This document shows, piece after piece, positions 20,801 through 30,200 of a DNA stretch of 61,626 nt. The notes under the pieces are model-generated. The model did no database searches and was not told the origin of the DNA. It was given only the letters and a program-made list of their open reading frames with translations. Location: positions 1-61,626 of the forward strand of contig CAJUEO010000010.1 of NCBI GenBank assembly GCA_910585685.1, read 5' to 3'. This stretch comes from an uncultured Christensenella sp. GTDB lineage: Bacteria; Bacillota; Clostridia; Christensenellales; Borkfalkiaceae. Position 1 is the first letter of the stretch; every line of letters begins with the position of its first letter. Both the position numbers and the translations under genes were made by a program.

Positions 20801-23800
20801 TACTTTACCCGTGTTTAAGTTGACTGCCGGTCTTTTGATTTCATTGCCGTCGGCGTCGTAAGTTACGGGATTAAAGTCGTATTCGAGCAGAGCGTCAAAG
20901 CTGTATTTAACCGCGCCGTCGTTAGTTATGTTGCCCGATACATTTACAGACAAGCTATTGCCTATAATGCTCTCAACCGCGCCCCATATATTTTCAACAA
21001 CGTCGATATACTCGTCGACGTCAGAAACGTCCGCAACGGCTTCGTTGCTCAACCCGACCGTCACTGTGGCGTTGATTCCGAAAAGCGTTGTTTCAAGCAC
21101 AGCGCCTATGCCGTTTTCAAGCGTTATAGTGGCGGAAACAGGTAAAAATTCTTTACCGAGCGGAATGTTTGCGTTAGTTGAAATTTCTTTTGCGCCAACA
21201 ATTAAATTCTTGATAAGTTCGCTCAAAACGTTTGACATACCGTCGGGCAATAACTCTCCGATATCTCCGATATTTGCAGCGTCCGTTTCAGGTAAATTGA
21301 TTTTTAACTTTGTATCCGCAATTTTTACAAACAGCGTCTTTTGAGTCGCATTGTAGTAGACGGCAATTTCTCCGAAATCGGCTTTAACCTGATTTAGCTT
21401 TCCGCCAATCAAATCTAACGTAACCTTGCCGTTTAACTGTAACGCGCCGTCTCCGAGGTTGCCCTTTTCGTCAATGAGCAAGCCGACGTCAAGAGTTATG
21501 CCCTCGTTCAATATATCAACGTAACTGTCCAAGTCAACGGGAAGCGTAACTTCGTCGTTTGTCAGCGCTACGTTTGCCGTAACTTTTATGCCGAACAGCT
21601 CGACTTCGGCTCCGACGTTTATGCCGCCGCTTAGTTTTACTTGCAGAGCCGCAGTTATTGCCTGCTCGAAGAGTTCGAGCGTTATACCCGTCGATATTGT
21701 ATCCTCGCTCGTTTCGAGCTTTTGTATTATCTGCCCGAGTATGCCGTTTAAGTCGAGTCCGCTTAAATCTATGTTACCGCTTGCAAGGTCTGCAACCGAC
21801 ACTTTATATTTGACGTTACCGTCAGTTATATACAGAACATTGTTGTTGTAATAAACTGCAAAATCTTTGAAGTCTGCGCGTATTTCCGTAAACTTGCCGT
21901 CCGTCAAGCCGATAAACACTCTTCCGTCAAGCACAAGATTGTCAACTTTAAGATTTACGTCAAGCGTTATGCCCTCATTCAAGATATCAACATAACTATC
22001 CAAGTCAACGGGAAGCGTAACTTCGTCGTTTGTCAGCGCTACGTTCGCTGTAACTTTTATGCCGAACAGCTCGACTTCAGCCCCAACGTTTATGCCTCCG
22101 CTAAGTTTTACTTGCAGAGCCGCGGTTATTGCCTTCTCGAATAGTTCGAACGTTATGCCCGTCGATATTGTGTCCTCGCTCGTTTCGAGTTTTTGCATTA
22201 TCTGTCCGAGTATACCATTTAAGTCGAGTCCGCTCAAATCTATGTTGCCGCTCGCAAGGTCTGCAACCGACACCTTATATTTGACGTTGCCGTCTGTTAC
22301 ATAGATAACATTATTATTGTAATAGACTGCAAAATCTTTGAAGTCTGCGCGGATTTCCGTAAATTTACCGTCATTTAAGCCGACAAATACTCTTCCGTCA
22401 AGCACAAGATTGTCAACTTTAAGATTTACGTCAAGCGTTATGCCCTCATTCAAGATATCGACGTAGCTTTCCAAGTCAACGGGAAGCGCAACTTCGTCGT
22501 TTGTAAGCGCTACGCTTGCCGTAACTTTTATACCGAACAGCTCGACTTCGGCTCCGACGTTTATGCCGCCGCTTAGTTTTACTTGCAGAGCCGCGGTTAT
22601 TGCCTGCTCGAAGAGTTCGAGCGTTATGCCCGTAGATATTGTATCCTCGCTCGTTTCGAGCTTTTGTATTATCTGACCGAGTATGCCGTTTAAGTCGAGT
22701 CCGCTCAAATCTATGTTGCCGCTTGCAAGGTCTGCAACCGACACCTTATATTTAACGTTGCCGTCAGTTACATACAGCATATTATGGGGGTAATCGAAAT
22801 AAACGCCGATATCGTCAAGCTTAGCGTATATTCCCGAAAAAGCCCCGTCACTCATTAAAATTTTAATATATCCGTTCAAATCGAGATTTTCTAATTTTAA
22901 CGAAGCTTTAAGGGTCAAGCCTTCCTTTAAAATATCGCTATACCCCGACATATCCTGAGGTTTAGAGGGAATATCGTCCCTTGTGCCAAAACTCAAAGCA
23001 GCATTTACAGGCGTAGAACCGAGCATAACTTCGGCAGTAACTTTGCCGAGCGCAACGGCTCCGCTTGTTGTATCAAATGTAAAGTGAAGTTTGGCTTTTA
23101 TGCCGAACAGTTCAAGTTGAGTATCGAGCTTAGCGCCCGTATCGGTGACGGTAAATTCACCCTCGGTCAAAGTTTCGAGAATTGAATTGAGTTCAAGTCC
23201 GCCTCCGTCACCTTCGGCAGAAGCTTGAGAGGATGAAAATGCCGATATATCAAGCTTATATTTTGCGATACCGTCGGAGATATACAGCACGTTATCCGTG
23301 CCCATAGACACCGATATATCCCCTATTTTAACGCGTATATCCTCGAGTGCGCCGTCATTTAACCCGATATGAATAACTCCGTCTAAATCGAGATTTCCGA
23401 CTGCGGCGGATATTTTGAAAGTCGCGCCCTCGTCAAGCACGCTTCCGAATGCTGCCGCAAGATAATTCAGCGCGCTCGGCGCGGAATTGTCCACGTCGTC
23501 GGCTACAGTAAAGCTGTCGATATGATGTTTAAAGTAGTCGTCGTAAAAAGTATTTTTTGCCTCTTCTTCTTCATAGAAGAACTTTGTATGCGTTTCAGCG
23601 GTACAGGGCGCAGGAACCGCAAGCTTAGCCGTATAGTCCTCGTAGATGCTGAAACTTAAAATGCGCCAATCCGCGTCAAAAGTATATGTCACGGTAGCTT
23701 CATTCATTGTAGGGCGCTCGTCAAGCCCGCCCGTAACGTACATCTGCTGTCTGTAATAGTAATCGGCAGAAGTAAGCCCGTCGTCGGTGCTCACGCTCAA

Positions 23801-24565
23801 ATCCAACGACATTGTAAACGTGCCGTCACCGTTATCCGTTACAGAATAGTCGTTTGCGTTTTTAACCGTGTTTTCGTTGAGAATATATACTGAAAATTCC
23901 GAAGGCGGAAGTCCGCGCTGTTTTTTATACTGCGGAATGGTAAGACCGTTGGGGGCTTTTGTAGACCATTCGGTGTCCATTCCGTTAAAGTTTTTGTTTG
24001 CCGAACTGCGCCACAGCACAACGTCGTCAGTAACGCAAAACTGTGTAGCCGTGGACGAAACGCCTTGCGCTATGTCGGCGGAAATAAGCGTGCCGTTGTA
24101 AAATTTCTTGTACGTTTTTACCGTCTGCGACATAATTGTGCTGACGTTCGACTGCATTTCAGACGACCAATAGGGCTGGTTTTTGAGAACGTAATTCAAA
24201 TAACCTACGTTTTCTATAACCGAATGCGACAGAGGAGAGCCGGCGTTTTCGGGGACCTCGTAGCAGACAGTAGCGTAATCGACGTCGGGCAGCTCTTCAA
24301 TTGGTGACGAAGTAAAAAAGCCGAAGCTTACGCCGACAACTGCACACAGTGCAATGCTGGCGGCGGCAATTCCGACTTTGCGCAGACGGCGTATGTGCTT
24401 GATGGCAAGCGGTTTGCGGCGTTTTACGCGCGAAACTCCGTCGGGACTCTTCGATTTTGTGCGAAGCCCGGCGTTCTTGTTCATACTCCTGTCTTTCTTA
24501 TTAAACTCCAATCCCGCGCCGTCGACTATATGTAAGTTGCCGACAGCACTCTTTTTAAGTTTCAT
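17840..24565 (-). CDS. Giant membrane-anchored surface protein with 157-residue repeats
   Basis: I do not recognise a named family for this 2,241-residue protein. The N-terminus is basic and presumably cytoplasmic, ending in KRRKPLAIKHIRRLRK. A single hydrophobic segment follows at about residues 67-87 (VGIAAASIALCAVVGVSFGFF), so it is probably a type II anchored protein facing outward. The middle is built of beta-rich repeats of the pattern LxLxVxNLxLDGxVxxxLxDGKxxEIRADFxDFAVYYxxN. At least three copies of 157 residues are nearly identical (see the repeat entry) and more degenerate copies flank them. Near the C-terminus are two InlB/Listeria-Bacteroides-type segments ending in YYAKWEG and FLGWFAQ. 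No sortase motif is seen. No clear ribosome binding site precedes the ATG; a second ATG at 24484 has AGGAG immediately before it. Confidence 0.75.
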   Translation of the reverse strand: MKLKKSAVGNLHIVDGAGLEFNKKDRSMNKNAGLRTKSKSPDGVSRVKRRKPLAIKHIRRLRKVGIAAASIALCAVVGVSFGFFTSSPIEELPDVDYATVCYEVPENAGSPLSHSVIENVGYLNYVLKNQPYWSSEMQSNVSTIMSQTVKTYKKFYNGTLISADIAQGVSSTATQFCVTDDVVLWRSSANKNFNGMDTEWSTKAPNGLTIPQYKKQRGLPPSEFSVYILNENTVKNANDYSVTDNGDGTFTMSLDLSVSTDDGLTSADYYYRQQMYVTGGLDERPTMNEATVTYTFDADWRILSFSIYEDYTAKLAVPAPCTAETHTKFFYEEEEAKNTFYDDYFKHHIDSFTVADDVDNSAPSALNYLAAAFGSVLDEGATFKISAAVGNLDLDGVIHIGLNDGALEDIRVKIGDISVSMGTDNVLYISDGIAKYKLDISAFSSSQASAEGDGGGLELNSILETLTEGEFTVTDTGAKLDTQLELFGIKAKLHFTFDTTSGAVALGKVTAEVMLGSTPVNAALSFGTRDDIPSKPQDMSGYSDILKEGLTLKASLKLENLDLNGYIKILMSDGAFSGIYAKLDDIGVYFDYPHNMLYVTDGNVKYKVSVADLASGNIDLSGLDLNGILGQIIQKLETSEDTISTGITLELFEQAITAALQVKLSGGINVGAEVELFGIKVTASVALTNDEVALPVDLESYVDILNEGITLDVNLKVDNLVLDGRVFVGLNDGKFTEIRADFKDFAVYYNNNVIYVTDGNVKYKVSVADLASGNIDLSGLDLNGILGQIMQKLETSEDTISTGITFELFEKAITAALQVKLSGGINVGAEVELFGIKVTANVALTNDEVTLPVDLDSYVDILNEGITLDVNLKVDNLVLDGRVFIGLTDGKFTEIRADFKDFAVYYNNNVLYITDGNVKYKVSVADLASGNIDLSGLDLNGILGQIIQKLETSEDTISTGITLELFEQAITAALQVKLSGGINVGAEVELFGIKVTANVALTNDEVTLPVDLDSYVDILNEGITLDVGLLIDEKGNLGDGALQLNGKVTLDLIGGKLNQVKADFGEIAVYYNATQKTLFVKIADTKLKINLPETDAANIGDIGELLPDGMSNVLSELIKNLIVGAKEISTNANIPLGKEFLPVSATITLENGIGAVLETTLFGINATVTVGLSNEAVADVSDVDEYIDVVENIWGAVESIIGNSLSVNVSGNITNDGAVKYSFDALLEYDFNPVTYDADGNEIKRPAVNLNTGKVNENGVREGVSFSVDSEIYLHFNLSLVSAVEGADNLSLDLVVMDATPSNSTSGVTDGGFVKDGVLDVYLSVSKYASDSENYDPLMIYAPMDDILSLVSMVAAMANLDNISFEDNDELNSAVAEISGIIDSLLIDNYIPHTKDQFSSLGDSLIPQILGKSLKDYIGELLGSLKNTADDVVQNGDNQSENFVSLNKDYIKSIACGNDSLKLTLDSSLIYGTVVEGDISVELIKGITADEKTRLTGVYLDNVYFGDKNTDKLALGVELGYGNIQRPDESTALGGYTDFNGVSDLLKAFVNSATHKTEEGETSYELNDYFLLQGKVNVNISVIGINIGVELNINSLSIKIDENNNVAVDAHLSYQGVQMLGQIAINGDSDVYLSIVNDMIYLKRVQKTYWEKSGLVTNKKTYANPVVEYRVMPMSAFSEDIMNEIVFIFNFGSLVSDQLTNIDSSSGTGANFENRDLGNLFKYVLAYYTTEQTSSYEKWNFAINGKLLSDFVGMTVSNIPITFIADKNEDGTLTVTGLDIAKSTMDLVSGIVSMNFDGNLRYCNPNGVIAEVNGKPVYIDSSLSLDSCKIPELGGRSFNGVLGGNNFADIVKKTDWAKLTSDLSLTYFKLDSSTPVTVVDAKAEYALNTDNTKFETLVELDGILYNTSTNTSYSTYVLPEVSELLPVEGEKYWDVVYDSTMKTLTYSAIYQPVFIDILSDINMTGASYDENLGKYVKSLKYGVGAKVELPLLVSAPSSYKFMGYYDNPEFTGMPLTQITVSDDAVYYAKWEGKQINLSYLSDVGANGELNTLQTASVMFGQQYSLAPMSVENHVFLGWFAQTDDGFVSIADGAALTEYSKWLFGESDSLDINLYAAFVKDEIVIDLTEVSGTQWKILGNYSIAYADGISEQIANSANVECSVSVTYYAHGKKLFGGSFSYDEIGKANFSGMSGSLNKTGMNCGNAIGGKNLQGSVKISASFRCNGIALGSTSEFEQFKDKA
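21480..22800 (-). repeat. Tandem 471-bp repeats inside the giant surface-protein gene
   Basis: Three successive copies with an exact 471-bp period: the same reverse-frame text begins at 21588 and 22059, and again about 471 further on. Each encodes 157 residues including NVKYKVSVADLASGNIDLSG and VGAEVELFGIKV. Copies differ by scattered, mostly synonymous changes, indicating duplication followed by drift or gene conversion. Confidence 0.9.
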
Positions 24566-24619
24566 ATTTGCATTACCCGACAGCCCTAAGACTGTAATAA
24601 TTAATTTTCGTACATTAAT

Positions 24620-24648
24620 AGTGTATAATTAATATGACAAAATGTCAA
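24620..24648 (-). promoter_or_regulatory. Promoter for the giant surface-protein gene
   Basis: On the minus strand TTGACA (24648-24643), 17 nt, TACACT (24625-24620). Confidence 0.6.
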
Positions 24649-24802
24649 GTTTGTAATGAAAATATATGATAAAATTTTTAAAAAATTTCATACTTTTGCC
24701 ATTTTTGCTTAAATTTGCATAATTTTAGCCGTAATTTAATATATTTTTGTCATAATTTCAGATGACAAGCATAACTCGCTTGCCAAAATCTGGACTTTCG
24801 GC

Positions 24803-24831
24803 TTGACAATGTAACATACTTATACTATAAT
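24803..24831 (+). promoter_or_regulatory. Promoter for the O-antigen-ligase-like gene
   Basis: TTGACA (24803-24808), 17 nt, TATAAT (24826-24831): perfect consensus in both boxes. The leader before the ATG at 24864 is about 25 nt and lacks an obvious Shine-Dalgarno sequence. Confidence 0.8.
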
Positions 24832-24863
24832 AATTGGGTAAGTAATTTTTGTAAGTAGCGAAT

Positions 24864-26276
24864 ATGAAAGAAACCTATTTGAAAGTAAAAAACAGCCGAG
24901 CTGTTCAGAGTATAATCAACGTTTTATCTTGGAAATTTTTCCCCTTTATTACGGCTGTTATCATAGTCGCTTTTTACTATCTCGATTTGGACCTCGTTTC
25001 TATCTATTACATTGGCATTACGGGTATTTTTTGCGTTCTTTTTATGGACGATTTAACTCCCCTATTTGCCAATTTTTTATTTATGGCTATCATGGTTTCG
25101 TACAACCACTCGCCTTCTGTGACCGCAGGCTCGTCCGACTTTTATTTGCAGCCATGGGTGTATTCACAGGCAATTGTAATAATTGCGCTGTACGCCTCGG
25201 CAATAGTTGCAAGAATTGCAATGACCGCGCTTGAAGGCAGATTGGTGCTTACCCGTACCTCTTACTCTTTGATAGCTCTCGGGGCGGTTTTTATACTTAA
25301 CGGCGCGTTTTCTTACGACTACAACCCGATGAACCTTGTGTATGGACTCTTTCTCGCTTTTCTGTTCTTTGCCATATTTACGCTTATAAAGGACAACATA
25401 ACTTGCAACGAAAAGACATTCAACAATATAGCGATTTCGTTTTTGGCTTTGTCCCTCGCGCTTATTTTGGAACTTGCAGTTAAATATTTAACTTGTGAAG
25501 ATCTGTTCGAACAGGGAAAAATCGACAGAATCGAGCTTGGTTTCGGCTGGGGTATGTACAATACTATGGGAATGCTTATGCTGATTTGCGCGCCGTCGAT
25601 TTTTTTCCTCGCGGCAAAAAGCAAGTACGGCTATCTTTACTACCTGTACGCGCTTGTACTGCTTGTAGCGACATTTCTTACAATGAGCAGACAAGCTATG
25701 GTCGGCGCCGTAATTATATATGCAATATGTATAATTCTTCTTATAGTCAACGGCAAAAACAAAATTATAAACGGTTGTATCACAGGCGCAGGATTAATTG
25801 TAGCAATTGCCTTGATTTGTGTTTTCAGGGATAAATTCAAAGCTTTGCTTGAAGTATTGTTTTACAATATAGAGTCGGGCAACGGAAGAACTTCGCTTTG
25901 GGAACTTGCCGTCGAAAACTTTAAAAGCGCGCCCATCTTCGGTTGCGGTTTTTACGTCAGGCTTGACGCAGACCCCGGATTTGCAGGTCTGGACATTATT
26001 CCCCTTATGTACCACAACACGTTTTTTCAACTGCTTGGCGCGTGCGGATTTACGGGCGTCATTGCCTACGGCGTTCATCGTGCGTTTACTATTATTTCAT
26101 TCTGCAAGAACCCCACGCCCGAACGCGCGTTTATCGGCATAACGGTGCTTGCGCTTTTGATTGTAAACCTGCTTGACAACCACCTGTTCTATATCTTGCC
26201 TACCTTGACGTACAGCGCGCTTATTGCGGTGTTGATAAAATCAAAGGACAACAAAACGCTTTTCAGTAAGAAATAA
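24864..26276 (+). CDS. O-antigen ligase / Wzy polymerase family membrane protein
   Basis: A polytopic membrane protein of 470 residues with roughly eleven hydrophobic segments. It has the diagnostic large outer loop near residues 335-400: GNGRTSLWELAVENFKSAPIFGCGF, then MYHNTFFQLLGACGFTGVIAY. The arginine after GNG and the HN(T)FFQ segment are typical of the Wzy_C/WaaL superfamily. Such proteins polymerise or ligate lipid-linked glycans at the outer face of the membrane. In a Gram-positive it would build or attach a surface polysaccharide. The priming sugar transferase at 16978-17688 could start the same pathway; that link is inferred from proximity. A 21-bp perfect terminator stem follows immediately. 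Confidence 0.82.
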   Translation: MKETYLKVKNSRAVQSIINVLSWKFFPFITAVIIVAFYYLDLDLVSIYYIGITGIFCVLFMDDLTPLFANFLFMAIMVSYNHSPSVTAGSSDFYLQPWVYSQAIVIIALYASAIVARIAMTALEGRLVLTRTSYSLIALGAVFILNGAFSYDYNPMNLVYGLFLAFLFFAIFTLIKDNITCNEKTFNNIAISFLALSLALILELAVKYLTCEDLFEQGKIDRIELGFGWGMYNTMGMLMLICAPSIFFLAAKSKYGYLYYLYALVLLVATFLTMSRQAMVGAVIIYAICIILLIVNGKNKIINGCITGAGLIVAIALICVFRDKFKALLEVLFYNIESGNGRTSLWELAVENFKSAPIFGCGFYVRLDADPGFAGLDIIPLMYHNTFFQLLGACGFTGVIAYGVHRAFTIISFCKNPTPERAFIGITVLALLIVNLLDNHLFYILPTLTYSALIAVLIKSKDNKTLFSKK

Positions 26277-26288
26277 AATTTGAAATAT

Positions 26289-26332
26289 AAAAGCCTTGCG
26301 GCGCAGCTTCAAAGCTGCGCCGCAAGGCTTTT
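26289..26332. terminator. Strong bidirectional terminator
   Basis: Perfect 21-bp stem with a two-base loop (arms 26289-26309 and 26312-26332). It separates the convergent ligase and beta-helix transferase genes; the stop codon of the latter (26331-26333) lies in the stem. Confidence 0.92.
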
Positions 26333-26984
26333 ATTGTATGCTAACTATGTTGTCGCTATTTTTATAAATACTGTTTTGCGGAACACTGCCGCGCACGTTA
26401 TTTAAGGGATATACACGGGTGTACGCGCCTATTACCGTACCCGGATTAAGCACGCAGTTGCAACCTATTTCGGCAAAATCGCAAAGCACGCAGCCGAGTT
26501 TTTTGCGACCCGTGTCGATTATTTCTCCGTCTAAATTAACGCGCACGCAGCTTTTGTCGGACTTGACGTTTGAAGCGATGACGCCGGCGCCCATATGCGA
26601 TTTATAGCCCAGAATGCTGTCACCCACATAGTTGAAATGCGGAACCTGCACGCAGTCGAAGAGAATCGAGTTTTTGATTTCGGTAGAGTTGCCTATCACG
26701 CAGTTTTCCCCGATTACGGCGTTGCCGCGTATAAACGCACCCTGCCTTATAACCGTATTTGCGCCGATTATACAGTTACCCCCTATATATGCCGTGGGAA
26801 ACACCGTAACCGACCTGTGTATAAACACGTTGTTTTCACGGCGGATATAGTTTTCGTCAAGTTCGGCGGACAGTTTTAATATTATGCTTTCAAGATTAGC
26901 CAATACGCGCCAATATTCATTCGTTTGCAGGTAATTTTTTGCCAAAGTATGCGTTAAATCGAGCATATTAAGGGGGTAATTCAT
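26331..26984 (-). CDS. Left-handed beta-helix (hexapeptide) acyltransferase-like protein
   Basis: The 217 residues show hexapeptide-repeat text from about residue 55 to the end: VFIHRSVTVFPTAYIGGNCIIGANTVIRQGAFIRGNAVIGENCVIGNSTEIKNSILFDCVQVPHFNYVGDSILG. This is the fold of GlmU C-terminal and related acyl- or acetyltransferases. The VPHFNYVGDSILG and CVLCDFAEIGCNCVLNPGTVIGAYTRVYPL segments resemble the GlmU acetyltransferase domain, but the pyrophosphorylase domain is absent. It may acetylate a sugar nucleotide; the substrate is unknown. The first 50 residues are helical. Its ATG lies inside a perfect 16-bp hairpin (see findings) and no ordinary ribosome binding site is seen. Confidence 0.8.
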   Translation of the reverse strand: MNYPLNMLDLTHTLAKNYLQTNEYWRVLANLESIILKLSAELDENYIRRENNVFIHRSVTVFPTAYIGGNCIIGANTVIRQGAFIRGNAVIGENCVIGNSTEIKNSILFDCVQVPHFNYVGDSILGYKSHMGAGVIASNVKSDKSCVRVNLDGEIIDTGRKKLGCVLCDFAEIGCNCVLNPGTVIGAYTRVYPLNNVRGSVPQNSIYKNSDNIVSIQ

Positions 26985-27008
26985 ATTTCAGTATATGAAT
27001 TACCCCCT
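26971..27008 (-). promoter_or_regulatory. 16-bp perfect hairpin that contains the start codon of the beta-helix gene
   Basis: Arms 26971-26986 and 26993-27008 are perfect complements (AGGGGGTAATTCATAT and its reverse complement) with a 6-nt loop. The ATG at 26984 is in the 3' arm. There is no T-run on the minus strand, so it is not a standard terminator for the upstream gene. It could hide the start codon in mRNA read through from the ABC operon. Confidence 0.55.
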
Positions 27009-27019
27009 GAGGTTGTTAA

Positions 27020-27217
27020 TTATTCATCGTCCTTTTTATTCTTTCTATCCATTATAAACATTCTTACGGCGTTTATAAGACAGAGCGCGCCGACCGCAAA
27101 AAATATCACAATTTGCGCTACGTCGGCAGAAATTACGACATCGTAAATACCGATTCCGCAACAGATAAGTCCGCAGACAAGCTGAAAGATTATTGCCATT
27201 AAGCCTACATTTTTCAT
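27020..27217 (-). CDS. Small two-helix membrane protein
   Basis: A 65-residue protein with two hydrophobic segments, about 6-28 (LMAIIFQLVCGLICCGIGIYDVV) and 33-52, and a charged C-terminus MDRKNKKDDE. No family is recognised. It starts one base after the ABC exporter stop, so it is probably translated from the same mRNA and may be an accessory subunit. That role is inference from position only. Confidence 0.6.
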   Translation of the reverse strand: MKNVGLMAIIFQLVCGLICCGIGIYDVVISADVAQIVIFFAVGALCLINAVRMFIMDRKNKKDDE

Positions 27218-27218
27218 A

Positions 27219-30200
27219 TTACAGCGCCCTTATGGATTCAACGGGCTTTTTCCTTGCCGCAAAATATACGGGCAGGAAAGTTGAAATGAATGCCACCAAC
27301 ACGGCAATACCTATAAGTATGCCTACCGAAGCCACGCCGAACACAAACAGCGTTACGGCTAAACCCACTTCTTCCATTATTATTTTATTTATAACTCCGC
27401 ACAGCAGAACGGAACCTATAAGGGAAATTATCAGGCAAATGCCGACGATAATGCCCGATTCCGCAAAGAAAATTTTGAACACGTCAATGCCCCTTGCGCC
27501 GACGGCACGGAGTATGCCTATTTCCTTTCGCTTATTTGAAATTGAAACGGAAATAAAGTTGAACAAAAGCAACGACGAGAACAGCGCGAGCACGACGCCC
27601 ACCCAAAGGAATACCGTTGATAAAATTTCAATCATAGAGCTGACGTTGGAAACAGACAGGGCAATGTCGTTTGAAATGGTATAGTACACGTCGTTTGCCT
27701 TTTTGTTTTCCACGCCCGAAATGCCTATGGCATCGCGTATAAGTTTTTCGGACTTATCGTAAGAAATTAACAAACCGTTGTATTTTTGTCCGTCTTCCCA
27801 GACGTAGTTTGTTTCGGCTGTTGACATACTCGAATTGTTTATTTCGAGGTTTTCGTCAAAGAAATTTTGAGAGAAATATACGCCGCTGTCGTTATAAGCC
27901 AACATATCGGTCATATTTTTCATTTTATAGAAGCCTACCAACTTCATTTTACGCGCCGCACCGCCGCCGAAGCTTGCATTAATCTCGATAGGCTGAATGC
28001 TCTCGATAATTTCGGTAAGTTTTGCCACAGCTTCGTCATACTGCTGTTTTGTGCAATATGAGCTTTCGCCCGTATCTTTATCAATTATTTCGTTTTTTTG
28101 AATTATATTGAAATAATATTCAAGCTCTTTGTTGTATCTCGTTGACGCGGCTAAATAATTTTCATAATCATTTTCCCCTGTTTCAAAGGACATATAATAT
28201 TCGATTATTCTCGAAGTCATCGACCGGTCGAAAAACATTCTTAACGACAGCAACACTTCGTCGTCGGCAAGTTGGCTTTTTTGCTGCCCACCGAAGAAAA
28301 TACCTTCAAACGCCCCCTTGCTGCCGTAGACATTTGCCTCATAAACATCGTGAAAGCTCTGCATACCGCAGTCAACAAATTGCATACTTTCGTCATTCCA
28401 TTGCCGAGGGTCCATCGAAAAATCGACTCCGCCATGAAAATTGTAAAATAAATGTTCTTTGGGATAGCCGCCCGACCACTTGTTAAGATACTTTGTAAAG
28501 CCTTCGTCAACTAAAAACGCAGTTTTAAGCCCCTCTTTAAGATAGTTTTCGTACTCGGATTTAAGCCTGTACATTTCTTGACTGTTTAAGTCGAGGTTTT
28601 CTTTGAGCTTGTCGAATTTTGCTGAAATTTGACCGCTGCCGAACACACCCGTAACTTTAAACGGCCTGCTGCCGCAAACAATATACTTGCCGATAATGTC
28701 GTTTGCCGAGCGAATCTCCAAAATATCGTCGGTGTCGAATTGGTTAGCAACGCCGTTTTCATTTAAAGTGACGTTATAGTAGCTGTTGTTTTTCAAAACT
28801 TCCAAAAAATAGTCTGAAATACAAATTTCGTCGGCTGTTTTAGGATAGGCGCCGATTATCGAAGAGCGCAGCGAATGATTTTCGGGCAAGACCGTGACTT
28901 TGCTTACGCTGCGACTGTAATATGCCTGATTTTTGCCGCTTACGGAAATGTTTGAAACGTCGGATTCATACTGATAAAAGCCGATAACCGACGAACCGAA
29001 TTTTTCAACCATTTGGTCGTACTCTTCCTGCGTGAACTTGGCGGATTGACTGCTCGGGAACACGACGCTATCGTAGATATACCTTATTTCGTACTGTTTT
29101 GAAAGCGCGATATACTCGCTGTCCCCGTTGACAAACGAGCTGACAAGCACCTCGCTTTCATTGAAAAACATCAAAGTTGAAGTAATTCCGAACATAATAA
29201 AAGCTACGACGGACAGAAAAATTGTAAAAACCAAGCGCACGGGCTTTAATTTTAAGCTGCTTGCACCTATTTTTATTGCCTTGCCGACGGGCAGGCGCGA
29301 GCGGATAAATTTCGACTCTTCCGCGGAATAGTTTTTGTCGGTAAGCGCGGCGCCGTCGGTATTTTCAAACTTTTCGGTAGAGCCGCTTTCGGAAACGCGG
29401 TTTACCTTTTTAAAGGAAGAAATTTCTTTTTCCCCCTTAGAGATAATGACGTCCCCCTCTGACTTTGAAATGAAGTCTTGAATGGTTTTAAAATTTTCTT
29501 TTGTGAGGCTTGCGCCGCTCTTTATAGACAGCGTGTTTTCCCCTATTACCGCGACGTTTTCGTCAATGACGTCGGCGGCAACGTGCGTTTTAGTCACGTC
29601 GGATATAATTTTACCGTCGGCAAGCTCGACAATTCTGTCCCCGTAAATTTCGGCAAACTCCCTGTCGTGCGAAACGACTATTACAAGCCGAGTTTTGGAA
29701 AGCGCCTTTAAGGTGTCGAAAACCTGTTTGCCCGTTGCCGAGTCGAGCGCGCCGGTGGGCTCGTCCGCCATAATAATTTGCGGCTCTTTTACAAGTGCGC
29801 GCGCAATTGCAATTCTCTGTTTCTGTCCGCCCGACAAGGTGTTGGGCTTACGCTTTGCAAAGGCTTCAAGCTCGACGTCGCGGAGAATGGAATTTATTTT
29901 TTGCTTATCCTTGGGCTTGCCTTGCAGCTCGAGCGCGAGCGCAATGTTGTCCTCTACGTTGAACTCGTCAAGAATATTGTATTCCTGAAAAATAAAGCCG
30001 ACAAAGGTGTTGCGATAGCTGTCGAAATCAGAGCCAGTAAAGTCCTTAGAGGACTTGCCCTTGACTATCACTTCACCCGAAGTGGGCTCGTCAAGACCGC
30101 CGCTTATGTTAAGCAGGGTCGACTTGCCGGAACCCGATTTTCCCAACAAAAAAACCAAGCCCGTTTCCCCGAACGAAATTGATACGTCGTTTAAAGCGTG

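Noticed and set aside
21480..22800. Assembly artefact of the 471-bp repeats
   Set aside because: The copies differ at many, mostly silent positions, which is expected of real diverged repeats, not of a duplicated contig piece.
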